The notes: generated from the sequence alone by a model not told the origin. Positions 34,166 to 41,587 are shown, numbered from the stretch's first letter. The stretch: 64,000 nucleotides of DNA from Bacillus sp. FJAT-18017 (GCF_001278805.1 NZ_CP012602.1:4251501-4315500), one strand, 5' to 3'. Translations and numbers: made by a program.

Positions 34166-34227
34166 AAAATCGGTAAAAAGTTACCCACATAAGGCGGAAT
34201 CCTCCCCCTTCTCCCCTTTAAAATTAG

Positions 34228-34258
34228 GGCCCTTCCACAATGGAGGGCTCTTTTATTT
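34228..34258 (+). terminator. terminator of DoxX-7
   Basis: GGGCCCTTCC and GGAGGGCTC pair, followed by TTTTATTT. Confidence 0.7.
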
Positions 34259-34412
34259 GCTTGATATTACTCGGCTTACTCAAGAGTCCCATATTTAATA
34301 CCAAGTAAGTGGTTGGGCTGCTGCCGGAATAGATATAATTGCTTGCCACAAAATGGATTTGTATTCGTCTATATAGTAAATCATTGCCATTTACTAAAGG
34401 ATGGGATCCTGA

Positions 34413-34988
34413 ATGAGGAAGATTGCCGTTGCTATAGTGTTATATAGTTTATTTATACTTGCCTTCCCCTTAACTGGCTATGCATGCAAATGTGCATATC
34501 CTCCAACAGTCCAACAAGAATTACAAACATCTAAAGCAGTTTTTACCGGAAAAGTAATTGGCGTAAAGGATCATGAAAAACAGTATGGAAAAAAAATCCT
34601 CTTTGCGGTTATAAAATCATGGAAGGGTTTAAATGAATCACAGGTTATACTCGATACTGGCCAAGGTGGCGGGGATTGCGGGTTCACTTTTCATGAAGGG
34701 ACAGAATATCTTGTCTATGCAAGTGAAAACGTTGGGAGGATCTATGGCGATGGTTCCTCTATGGTGACAACCATTTGTGACAGAACAAAAGAAGCCGCTT
34801 CAGCAGGGGAGGATTTCAAATTACTAGGTGAACCTACTGTACCTGAAAAGAAAATCGATCTAAGTAAAAACTTCAAGGATGGTCGCAACTCATTTTCTAC
34901 TGCCGCTCTCTCTTTATCCGTTTTAGGATTAGGATTCCTTGGGGCATTTTTAGCCTGGAAAATAAATAAAACGAAAAGGACTGAATAA
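34413..34988 (+). CDS. secreted TIMP/netrin-like protein with C-terminal anchor
   Basis: The 191-residue protein has a signal peptide ending GYA (residue 24), so the mature chain would start CKCAYP. This matches the N-terminal Cys-x-Cys of tissue-inhibitor-of-metalloproteinase folds. Further Cys lie in GGGDCGFTFHEG and TTICDRT, consistent with disulfides, and FHEGTEYLVYA is the typical bacterial TIMP-like strand. A hydrophobic helix (about 165-182) followed by basic residues anchors the C-terminus. Function in bacteria is unknown. GGATGGGATCC precedes the ATG. Confidence 0.75.
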   Translation: MRKIAVAIVLYSLFILAFPLTGYACKCAYPPTVQQELQTSKAVFTGKVIGVKDHEKQYGKKILFAVIKSWKGLNESQVILDTGQGGGDCGFTFHEGTEYLVYASENVGRIYGDGSSMVTTICDRTKEAASAGEDFKLLGEPTVPEKKIDLSKNFKDGRNSFSTAALSLSVLGLGFLGAFLAWKINKTKRTE

Positions 34989-34993
34989 CAAAA

Positions 34994-35030
34994 CGAAGGC
35001 CGTTTCCAAACAAGTTGGTAATGGCCTTTT
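34994..35030 (+). terminator. terminator of the TIMP-like gene
   Basis: AAGGCCGTT pairs with AATGGCCTT, followed by T residues. Confidence 0.7.
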
Positions 35031-35149
35031 TGCATACATAACAAGATATAATTCTTATAACTTTCCAAGCGTATCAGGCTAACATGCTTAGTCTACGCAA
35101 ACTTAATTTAGAGACTAATCGAATCCCTTTTCTTCTAGTTTCCACTATG

Positions 35150-35242
35150 AGTGTATGTTTTCACACCTTAGACACAAAGCTTTGACAGCTTTTTGAATTG
35201 ACGTCAAATCCCCTATTCCGCAAGTGTTTTCCGTCGTATATT
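35150..35242 (+). promoter_or_regulatory. DoxX-8 promoter with CRP/FNR-type box
   Basis: The box AGTGTATGTTTTCACA (35150-35165) has a weak left and a perfect right half. The -10 TATATT is at 35237-35242, 79.5 bp from the box centre. The palindrome at the start point is TTTATAGTGTAAA. Confidence 0.65.
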
Positions 35243-35307
35243 TATAGTGTAAACAAGTTAATTAACTTACTTAAAAAATAAAACAAAATCGAAAAGGGGT
35301 ATCATTC

Positions 35308-35811
35308 ATGTTTAACACATTCTTAAGGGAAAACAAAGTTGTTGCTGCTCTCCTCGCTGTACTTCGTGTATATCTTGGTTATGCCTGGTTCACTGCAGGT
35401 CTTGGTAAAATTCAGAGCGGTGCATTCGATGCCAGCGGATTCATCCAGGGTGCGATTGCCAATCCAGTAAAGGGTCCAGACGGCGGCGTCGTTTACGCCT
35501 GGTACGTCGACTTCCTGCAAAGTGTAGCACTTCCTAACATTGACCTGTTCAACGTTCTTGTTCCTTGGGGCGAACTGCTAGTAGGACTTGGCCTTATGCT
35601 TGGCTGCTTGACTACTGCTGCTATGTTCTTCGGTCTAGTCATGAACTTCGCGTTCTTCTTTGCAGGAACAGTCAGCCACAACCCAACTGACATTCTGTTT
35701 GGATTCATTCTGCTGGCTGCTGGTGCAAACGCTGGTAAATACGGCCTTGACCACTACGTGCTTCCTTATATCAACAAAGCAATTTTCAAAAAAGTTCAAA
35801 CTCAAAACTAG
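35308..35811 (+). CDS. DoxX family membrane protein, copy 8 of 8
   Basis: This 167-residue DoxX protein is a class B copy (SGAFDASGFIQ loop, Ser72) with MFNTFLRENK and GLDHYVLPYI, which it shares with class A copy 4. Ala replaces Gly in VVYAWYVDF. The C-terminus is FKKVQTQN. A large dispersed repeat lies between the stop codon and the terminator, starting about 22 bp after the stop within the C-rich block. Confidence 0.93.
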   Translation: MFNTFLRENKVVAALLAVLRVYLGYAWFTAGLGKIQSGAFDASGFIQGAIANPVKGPDGGVVYAWYVDFLQSVALPNIDLFNVLVPWGELLVGLGLMLGCLTTAAMFFGLVMNFAFFFAGTVSHNPTDILFGFILLAAGANAGKYGLDHYVLPYINKAIFKKVQTQN

Positions 35812-35832
35812 GGTGGAGCCCTCCTCCTATTA

Positions 35833-36039
35833 GAAAAGCGGAAGCGCCTTGGTCAGCGCCGTATGGACTGGAGGGCCTCGAAGGAGATAAAGGAAACACG
35901 ATGAGCGCCAGCGAATCGATGTTGACTTATCGTAACGAGGGGACCGAAGTACACTAGGCGCTAGGCGCTCCTCGAAAAAGCTACCGCTTTTTCTTCGTGC
36001 GATGCTGATGCTGCCGAAGCTTTCCTTGTGGAGCTAGAC
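35833..36039. repeat. MITE-like dispersed repeat, copy 3, with nested 60-bp module, in the DoxX-8 3' UTR
   Basis: Ends are as in copy 1. The body from GGTCAGCGCCGTATGGACT to ACTAGGCGCTAGGCGCT is nearly identical to copy 1. The nested module CCTCGAAAAAGC...CTTGT (35970-36029) sits here between GGCGCT and GGAGCTAGAC near the right end, whereas in copy 1 it sits near the left end. Confidence 0.85.
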
Positions 36040-36075
36040 AGTTCTCAAAGAAAAGATATACTTTGATACTATAAA

Positions 36076-36108
36076 GATGGCCCTTCTAACAAGAAGGGCT
36101 TTTTTATC
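36076..36108 (+). terminator. terminator of DoxX-8
   Basis: GCCCTTCT and AGAAGGGC pair, followed by a T run. It is now about 260 bp from the stop codon because of the inserted repeat. Confidence 0.8.
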
Positions 36109-36217
36109 TACATTGTCCAGTATTTTGTTATTGATTGTTCACTTTTTGGGTGAATCCCTTTTGGTATAATAAAGATGTGATCATCCGACAATTAAAGAAC
36201 ATACTGGGGGTGATAAA

Positions 36218-36406
36218 ATGACCTTATTATCTGTGTTGTTTGCTTTTATTTTGTTTTTGTCCGTGGTTATTATGCTCTTCTTCTTCCTCCATGGAAAGAC
36301 TGACCAGGTTTCATCCAATAAACGATACAATACCCTATTAAAGAATTTTTCAGGTGTCGGGCTTATTGTCTCAATTATCGGGCTATATTTTTACCCATTC
36401 TTTTAA
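36218..36406 (+). CDS. small two-helix membrane protein
   Basis: This 62-residue protein has two hydrophobic segments (about 4-24 and 45-60) around a polar loop containing NKRYNTLLKN. ACTGGGGGTGAT lies 4-5 nt before the ATG, and a sigma-A-like TATAAT (in TTTTGGTATAAT) lies about 50 bp upstream. A terminator follows. The family is not recognised. Confidence 0.7.
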   Translation: MTLLSVLFAFILFLSVVIMLFFFLHGKTDQVSSNKRYNTLLKNFSGVGLIVSIIGLYFYPFF

Positions 36407-36407
36407 T

Positions 36408-36438
36408 CAACCGGCTGCCAATTGGGCAGCTTTTTTTA
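36408..36438 (+). terminator. terminator of the small membrane protein gene
   Basis: CGGCTGCC and GGGCAGCT pair, followed by a T run. Confidence 0.75.
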
Positions 36439-36460
36439 ATCCCTAGTTTGGACGGCGATG

Positions 36461-36603
36461 AACACAAAGGAAAGCTCCTGAGAATAATCATCGCAGTGAC
36501 ACAAAGGAAAGCAACCTTGAACTAACATCGCAGAGACAGGCGGCTCTTTGCCTGTCGCGAGGGACATTTTACCTGTCACGAAGGCGCTTGCGCTTTTGTT
36601 TTT
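36461..36603. repeat. degenerate 37-bp direct repeat and reversed end of the dispersed repeat
   Basis: ACACAAAGGAAAGC...ATCGCAG occurs twice, 37 bp apart (from about 36462 and 36499). At 36580-36603 AAGGCGCTTGCGCTTTTGTT is the left end of the MITE-like repeat in reverse orientation, without the rest of the element. Confidence 0.55.
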
Positions 36604-36680
36604 CCCTCTAATTTCCTCCATTAATTATCCCCTCCCAAATCCACCCTAATCTTATAGATGAAATACGGGGTGATCGTATC

Positions 36681-38102
36681 TTGGTAAACAAATATGTTAT
36701 TGCTAGCGGTATTGTTGCTGTCGGGCTTTTTGCTGCAGGGGCTTTTTATCTGGATGACGGTGAGCCTAATCGGAATGAACAATCTCGTGTTCAGAAGACG
36801 ACTGAAGGCTTGCAGCTCTTAAGGGAACGTGATGGCCATCAACTCAGAATAACAGAGCTTGATAATGTTTGGAATGGCGGGCAGACGCGGATTCTACTTG
36901 AAAAGGATCCGGAAGTTGCGATGATCTACCATAATGAGAAAGATGCGAGCCATTATGTTCACGATGAAGTAGTCGTTGATTTTTTTACTAAGCCTTCACA
37001 TCAGACAATTACTGCGATCAACAAGGAAATTAACGGCACGTTGCTGAAAAGGCTTGATTCAACCTACATTTTTAAATCAGCAGCCATGGAAACCAGCCAG
37101 CTTCTAGCTTATTTTTCAGCAAGGAAAGATGTTGAGTTTGCAGAACCGAAATATTTTCTTATGCAAAATGACGTCCCAGTTCCGAATGATGTATTCTACC
37201 GGGAGCAGTATCAATGGAATCTGCCGGTGATAGATGCCGAAACCGGCTGGTCCATTTCGAGGGGTTCAGAGGATATTACGATTGCAATCATAGATACTGG
37301 TGTGGACCTCAACCACCCAGACCTTAAGAATCGTCTAGTCAAGGGGTATAATGTACTTGCCGAAAACAAGGATCCTAATGATGATAACGGGCATGGCACA
37401 CATGTGGCAGGCATTATCGCCTCTGAGACCAATAACGGTGAAGGCGTTGCAGGTATTACCTGGTATAATAAAATTATGCCTATTAAGGCAATGGGGAAAG
37501 AAGGATATGGAACGACATTTGATATCGCCAAGGGAATTTATTGGGCAGTTGACCATGGAGCGCAAGTTATTAATATGAGCCTTGGCAACTATCAGCCCTC
37601 CAGGGTATTGAAGGAAGCAATCGATTATGCTTATAAAAAGGATGTCATTATGGTCGCCGCCGCGGGAAATGACAATTCCCGGCAGCCAACCTACCCTGCC
37701 TCCTACCCCGAAGTTCTGGCTGTTTCCGCGGTTGACCATGAAGGAGCATTAGCAGAGTTTTCGAATCACGGACATTATGTGGATATCGCCGCCCCTGGTG
37801 TTTACATCCCAAGCACCTATTTCCTTAATCGTTACGCAGCCCTTTCCGGGACTTCCATGGCCGCCCCTCATGCCGCAGGGCTTGCAGGCTTAATCCGTTC
37901 CGAGAATCCCAAGCTTTCAAATCGTGAGGTCATCAGGATTATGCAGCGCTCTGCTATCGATCTTGGCTCTAAGGGTAAGGATAACCAGTTTGGAAGTGGA
38001 ATGATTGATATTAATAAAGCGCTTAAGCTCACTCAGGATAGTAAACAGGACAAACGCCGTGAACCTCCTGCTCGAAGCCTGTTGGATTGGCTCGTAAGAT
38101 AA
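36681..38102 (+). CDS. subtilisin-like serine protease (S8), membrane-anchored or secreted
   Basis: The 473-residue protein has an uncleaved-looking N-terminal hydrophobic segment (about 6-23) and an inhibitor I9-like propeptide region (about 85-155). The S8 catalytic triad follows: Asp in AIIDTGVDLNHPDL, His in NGHGTHVAGI and Ser in SGTSMAAPHAAG. It begins at TTG 36681 with GGGGTGATC about 5 nt upstream. Overall it resembles intracellular-to-exported subtilases of Bacillaceae; the substrate is unknown. The gene is monocistronic. Confidence 0.9.
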   Translation: MVNKYVIASGIVAVGLFAAGAFYLDDGEPNRNEQSRVQKTTEGLQLLRERDGHQLRITELDNVWNGGQTRILLEKDPEVAMIYHNEKDASHYVHDEVVVDFFTKPSHQTITAINKEINGTLLKRLDSTYIFKSAAMETSQLLAYFSARKDVEFAEPKYFLMQNDVPVPNDVFYREQYQWNLPVIDAETGWSISRGSEDITIAIIDTGVDLNHPDLKNRLVKGYNVLAENKDPNDDNGHGTHVAGIIASETNNGEGVAGITWYNKIMPIKAMGKEGYGTTFDIAKGIYWAVDHGAQVINMSLGNYQPSRVLKEAIDYAYKKDVIMVAAAGNDNSRQPTYPASYPEVLAVSAVDHEGALAEFSNHGHYVDIAAPGVYIPSTYFLNRYAALSGTSMAAPHAAGLAGLIRSENPKLSNREVIRIMQRSAIDLGSKGKDNQFGSGMIDINKALKLTQDSKQDKRREPPARSLLDWLVR

Positions 38103-38189
38103 GATTTAACGAAATAGTCCTATATGGCTGGAAGGTTGTAATATAACCGTCCTATAGCATCCACTATGCACCAGGCAAAACTATGAAAG

Positions 38190-38218
38190 AGTCCCGCTCA
38201 AATCAGCGGGACTTTTTT
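38190..38218 (+). terminator. terminator of the subtilase gene
   Basis: AGTCCCGCT and AGCGGGACT form a perfect stem followed by a T run. Confidence 0.85.
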
Positions 38219-38311
38219 CATAACTACTTTTTACCCATACATATAGTTAAAACGTCTTCAGTATATTTATACTGTGACAAAGTTGTGAAATTTTTTTAAG
38301 GAGGTTGGGAA

Positions 38312-38713
38312 ATGAGGCTTGGAGCACTTTTTTTAAAGGTTGCATCTCTGTATTTTCTGGTCGGGGTCGTTATGGGGGTGGGCATGGAAATAGCTGGCGA
38401 CCATAGGCTGATGGGGGCACACGCGCATATTAACCTCGTTGGCTGGGCTTCAATGGGGTTATTCGGTCTTATATATGTCCTGTTCCCAAAGGCTGGTGAA
38501 ACACTTTTAGCAAAATTGCATTTCTGGCTTTATAACATTTCAATGCCATTATTCATGCTCGGCTTATCGTTTTTACTTCTGGGAAATGAATCACTTAAGT
38601 TTCTATTGATGATATTCCCGAATGTCCTGGTCCTGTCCGTTCTCTTCTTTGTCATCAACGTTTTGAAAAATGTCAGCGTAAGGGATGTCCGCAATCTTTC
38701 GAATATTGGATAG
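38312..38713 (+). CDS. heme-copper-oxidase-like four-helix membrane protein
   Basis: The 133-residue protein has four membrane helices. The second begins GAHAHINLVGWASMG, a His-rich motif seen in cytochrome c oxidase subunit I-like and NnrS-like proteins, where the His residues can bind heme or copper. It is much shorter than a full oxidase subunit. AAGGAGGTTGG precedes the ATG. Upstream, CAGTATATTTATACTG (38260-38275) resembles the -10/start region of the DoxX promoters but lacks the CRP/FNR box. Confidence 0.75.
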   Translation: MRLGALFLKVASLYFLVGVVMGVGMEIAGDHRLMGAHAHINLVGWASMGLFGLIYVLFPKAGETLLAKLHFWLYNISMPLFMLGLSFLLLGNESLKFLLMIFPNVLVLSVLFFVINVLKNVSVRDVRNLSNIG

Positions 38714-38721
38714 CTTATAAA

Positions 38722-38752
38722 TTGGGAGACACTTCTACAGGTGCCTCCCTTC
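38722..38752. terminator. convergent terminator
   Basis: GGGAG...CAC pairs with GTG...CTCCC, followed by TTCTT. It separates the oxidase-like gene from the MFS gene. Confidence 0.6.
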
Positions 38753-38757
38753 TTAAT

Positions 38758-39993
38758 TCAAGAATGGCCATCAGCCACGGCACTGCTCGTTTTTTCCTGG
38801 AAAAAATTCGCCCTGGACGGCCTGATGATTGCTAGTAACAATACACTCGAGATTAATCCTCCTGCAACAGCAAACGAAACAGTAACCACTTGGACGGAAA
38901 TAGCCTCTGCCAAAAAACCGACCAGTAACGTCAGACCGATTTGAATTAATCCCTGAACCATATCCGCTAGACTGGCAAATCTGCCCATCAATTCAACCGG
39001 GACATGATTTTGAAAGAAAGTTGCATAACCTGTTGTCGCAAAAGCCATGAAAAAGCCTAAAAATACAAAGGCAACTGTTGCGGTTATGAAGTTAAACGAC
39101 GAATAAAACGCAACATAGCCAATTGCCGTAAGAATCATTCCGCCGCCAAGATAAAGCTTCAATGGAACTTTTTTTGTAACAAGAGCCGCTGTAAAAGACC
39201 CTGCCAGCGCACCAGCACCGGTAATACTGACTATTAAGCCATAATCCCGTGTCGATAGATCCAAGGTCTCTTTAATAAAAGTAACCTCTTGTGGATCCAG
39301 TGCGAAACCTATTAAAGTGGCTGTCTGGTATAAGATATAAACCAGTATAAAAAATTTTGCTGTTTTAACAAACACATTAACGGCTTTCCAATCCGTAATG
39401 AGTGTTTTCAAACCTATCGGCTCACGAATCTCGGCTGACTTTTCATCAACATCAGGTAAAAAATAAATTAGCAGCGCACAAACGAAGAATGAAATTGCAT
39501 TAATAAAAATACATAAGTCCGTGCCCCAATTCATAATTAAAAAACCTGCGATTGCCGGCCCAAGCAGGAAGGCACCCGAGCTTGACATCGTCATGATCGA
39601 ATTGAAACGTTTTCTGTTTTCTTCAGGAACTAATTTCGTAATATAAACAGATGAAGATGGGCCAAAAAAAGCACCAGCTATATGGGTCAGAAGCAAGAGA
39701 AAATAAATAAACCACAAAGAGTCTATAAAAGGAAGGAGCAGTATAAGAAATCCCCTGACAACATCGACCAGTATCATAAGTTTCCGCTTATTTACCCGGT
39801 CAATGATGCTTCCTGACCATGTATTTGTTAATAATGAAGCTATCGGCCGCATAATGTAAAGCCCTGCTACTGCTGCCGCTGATCCCGTAATATCAAGGAT
39901 TGATATGTTTAGTGCAATTAAGTAAATCCAGCTGCCTAGAAACGAGATGCCAATTCCCGATAACAAAAGTATCGGATTTTTCCATGCCTTCAT
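38758..39993 (-). CDS. MFS transporter
   Basis: The 411-residue protein has about twelve membrane segments with MFS-type cytoplasmic loops (SGSIIDRVNKRKLM between helices 2 and 3). It resembles the multidrug-type enterobactin/macrolide exporter-like MFS group of Bacillaceae. The substrate is unknown. The gene is monocistronic. The start MKAWKNPILLLSG is preceded by AAAGGATG. Confidence 0.85.
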   Translation of the reverse strand: MKAWKNPILLLSGIGISFLGSWIYLIALNISILDITGSAAAVAGLYIMRPIASLLTNTWSGSIIDRVNKRKLMILVDVVRGFLILLLPFIDSLWFIYFLLLLTHIAGAFFGPSSSVYITKLVPEENRKRFNSIMTMSSSGAFLLGPAIAGFLIMNWGTDLCIFINAISFFVCALLIYFLPDVDEKSAEIREPIGLKTLITDWKAVNVFVKTAKFFILVYILYQTATLIGFALDPQEVTFIKETLDLSTRDYGLIVSITGAGALAGSFTAALVTKKVPLKLYLGGGMILTAIGYVAFYSSFNFITATVAFVFLGFFMAFATTGYATFFQNHVPVELMGRFASLADMVQGLIQIGLTLLVGFLAEAISVQVVTVSFAVAGGLISSVLLLAIIRPSRANFFQEKTSSAVADGHS

Positions 39994-40109
39994 TGTTTCA
40001 TCCTTTCACCAATATTTCCCTAATTATACCATCCCTTTGCGCAATTATCTGAAACTTTAAGGGAGAATTTCGGGAATAAATATTGGGAAAATTTCATTCT
40101 GCATGAACG

Positions 40110-40335
40110 GGCATTCACCAAGACTATGATTGACATTTTGACTGCAAGCCACAACCGAGTTGTCACTCATTAAGGCTATGAATGACATTTTAATAGAAAA
40201 CCGCACTTGAGTTGTCATTCATCGAGGTTATGAATAACATTTCGATAGCATTGCGGACTTAAGTTGTCATTCATCGAGGCTATGAATAACATTTTGAAAG
40301 CAAACCCCACTCGAGACCATTCATCGAAACTAGTT
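40110..40335. repeat. tandem array B, 52-bp units
   Basis: Four to five units start at about 40108, 40160, 40212, 40264 and 40314. The period is 52 bp, with 50 before the last degenerate unit. Each unit contains the hairpin GTCATTCAT-loop-ATGAATGAC followed by ATTTTGAAAGCAAACC and CTCGAG. It lies between the MFS start and the end of the FMN reductase gene and has no conserved frame. Confidence 0.85.
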
Positions 40336-40346
40336 TACTAAACACA

Positions 40347-40384
40347 AATAGGCTGCCCCATCACATGACGGGACAGCCTATTAT
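40347..40384 (-). terminator. terminator of the FMN reductase gene
   Basis: AATAGGCTG and CAGCCTATT pair, with inner CCC/GGG. Confidence 0.75.
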
Positions 40385-40390
40385 TTATAA

Positions 40391-40984
40391 TTAACGTACT
40401 GATTTAAGAGCTTTGCTCCATGCATTTACTTGATCAAGCATTAGGTTAACGTTATCAAGGTGCATGTCTTGTGGCTTGAATTCTGCTCCGTTTACGAAAT
40501 CAGTGAACAGGGACAAAGTTGGATGTGTGCGAACGTCCGCAATCATCAATTCACCCATGATTCCACGAAGGTGCTCAGCTGCACGTGCACCGCCAGTAGA
40601 GCCGTAGCTTACGATACCAGCTGCTTTGTTGTTCCAAGCTTCACGAGCAAGATCAAGAGCGTTTTTCAATGCGCCAGTGATGCTGTGGTTGTATTCCTGA
40701 ACGATGAATACAAAGCCATCAAGGCTTGCAAGCTTTTCGTTCCATTGTGCGATTCCAGGTGCATCCGCTTCGCCAAGGAATGGCAATTTGAAGTCTGCGA
40801 TATCTACGATTTCATAGTTTGCATCTCCGCGCTTATCAGCGATTTCCTTCACCCATGCGCCAACCTGCGGGCTAACACGTCCTTCACGAGTGCTTCCAAG
40901 GATAATACCAATGTTAAGTTTTTCTGTTGTCATTGTTGTTTCCTCCTTTGGCTGTTTGCCGAATAATTTGTCAAAAAGACCCAT
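40391..40984 (-). CDS. NAD(P)H-dependent FMN reductase / quinone or azo reductase
   Basis: The 197-residue flavodoxin-fold protein has the FMN-binding loop GSTREGRVSPQV near residue 30 and EYNHSITGALKNALD near 98, both typical of NADPH-dependent FMN reductases such as YhdA. It carries an unusual charged N-terminal extension MGLFDKLFGKQPKEE. AGGTGGTGTAGGT precedes the ATG. Codon use looks strongly biased to frequent codons, which suggests high expression. It is divergent from a YodB-like regulator that probably controls it. Confidence 0.88.
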   Translation of the reverse strand: MGLFDKLFGKQPKEETTMTTEKLNIGIILGSTREGRVSPQVGAWVKEIADKRGDANYEIVDIADFKLPFLGEADAPGIAQWNEKLASLDGFVFIVQEYNHSITGALKNALDLAREAWNNKAAGIVSYGSTGGARAAEHLRGIMGELMIADVRTHPTLSLFTDFVNGAEFKPQDMHLDNVNLMLDQVNAWSKALKSVR

Positions 40985-41079
40985 ACCTACACCACCTATT
41001 TTAGTAACGATGTATTTCTAACCACAATGCAAAATAAAGTGTTTTAAATAGGCATTTGCATAAATGTGGTTCGATATGT

Positions 41080-41125
41080 AACATCGCAAGTAAGTTACTT
41101 TATGTAAGTAATTATATTTATAATA
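41080..41125. promoter_or_regulatory. candidate operator of the YodB-like regulator
   Basis: The inverted repeat TTACTTTATGTAAGTAA (41095-41111) lies between the divergent FMN reductase and regulator genes. An extra AAGTAAG half-site lies just before it, and TACTT half-sites follow. It resembles the TTACTA/AGTAA-type sites of DUF24-family repressors. Confidence 0.55.
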
Positions 41126-41209
41126 CTTATGTATGTCAAGTAATCTATTTTCAATTAAATATTTAATTATTTTTTGATTGAGGGTATAATAATAAAAAGG
41201 GGTGGTGAA

Positions 41210-41530
41210 ATGGACCTAAAACAAGTTTGCCCAAGATTCGAAAAAGCAATGAGTTTGTTGAGCCAAAGGTGGACTGGATTAGTCATATACCAGCTTCTGA
41301 ATGGGCCCCAGCGCTTCTGCAATATAGAATCTTCTATTGGTATTAGCGGCAGGGTTCTTTCCGAGAGGCTGAAAGACCTGGAGTCGGAAGGAATTGTTAA
41401 ACGTGAAGTGTTCCCGGAAACACCGGTCCGAATTGAATATTCGTTGACAGAAAAGGGGCGCTCACTCCAGCCTTTGATGAAAGAAATAGAAAAATGGTCG
41501 GAAGAGTGGATAGAAGCAACTAAGGCTTAA
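41210..41530 (+). CDS. HxlR/DUF24 family redox-sensing regulator, YodB-like
   Basis: This winged-helix protein of about 106 residues begins MDLKQVCPRFEKAMSLL. The Cys at position 7 matches the conserved N-terminal Cys of YodB, CatR and HypR, which reacts with quinones, diamide or hypochlorite. The segment ETPVRIEYSLTEKGRSLQP also closely fits YodB. In B. subtilis YodB represses azoreductase, nitroreductase, spx and, with CatR, the catDE operon encoding the DoxX-like CatD. AAGGGGTGGTG gives the start at 41210; the longer frame to 41174 lacks support. Confidence 0.88.
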   Translation: MDLKQVCPRFEKAMSLLSQRWTGLVIYQLLNGPQRFCNIESSIGISGRVLSERLKDLESEGIVKREVFPETPVRIEYSLTEKGRSLQPLMKEIEKWSEEWIEATKA

Positions 41531-41539
41531 AAAATAATT

Positions 41540-41587
41540 GAAGGCTGCACTCGCTAAATTTAAATTAAAGCGATTGCAGCCTTTTTG
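41540..41587 (+). terminator. terminator of the regulator gene
   Basis: AAGGCTGCA pairs with TGCAGCCTT, followed by TTTTG. Confidence 0.75.

Noticed and set aside
41174..41209. Longer start for the YodB-like regulator
   Set aside because: The extra residues are not part of the family and AAGGGGTGGTG is placed for ATG 41210.
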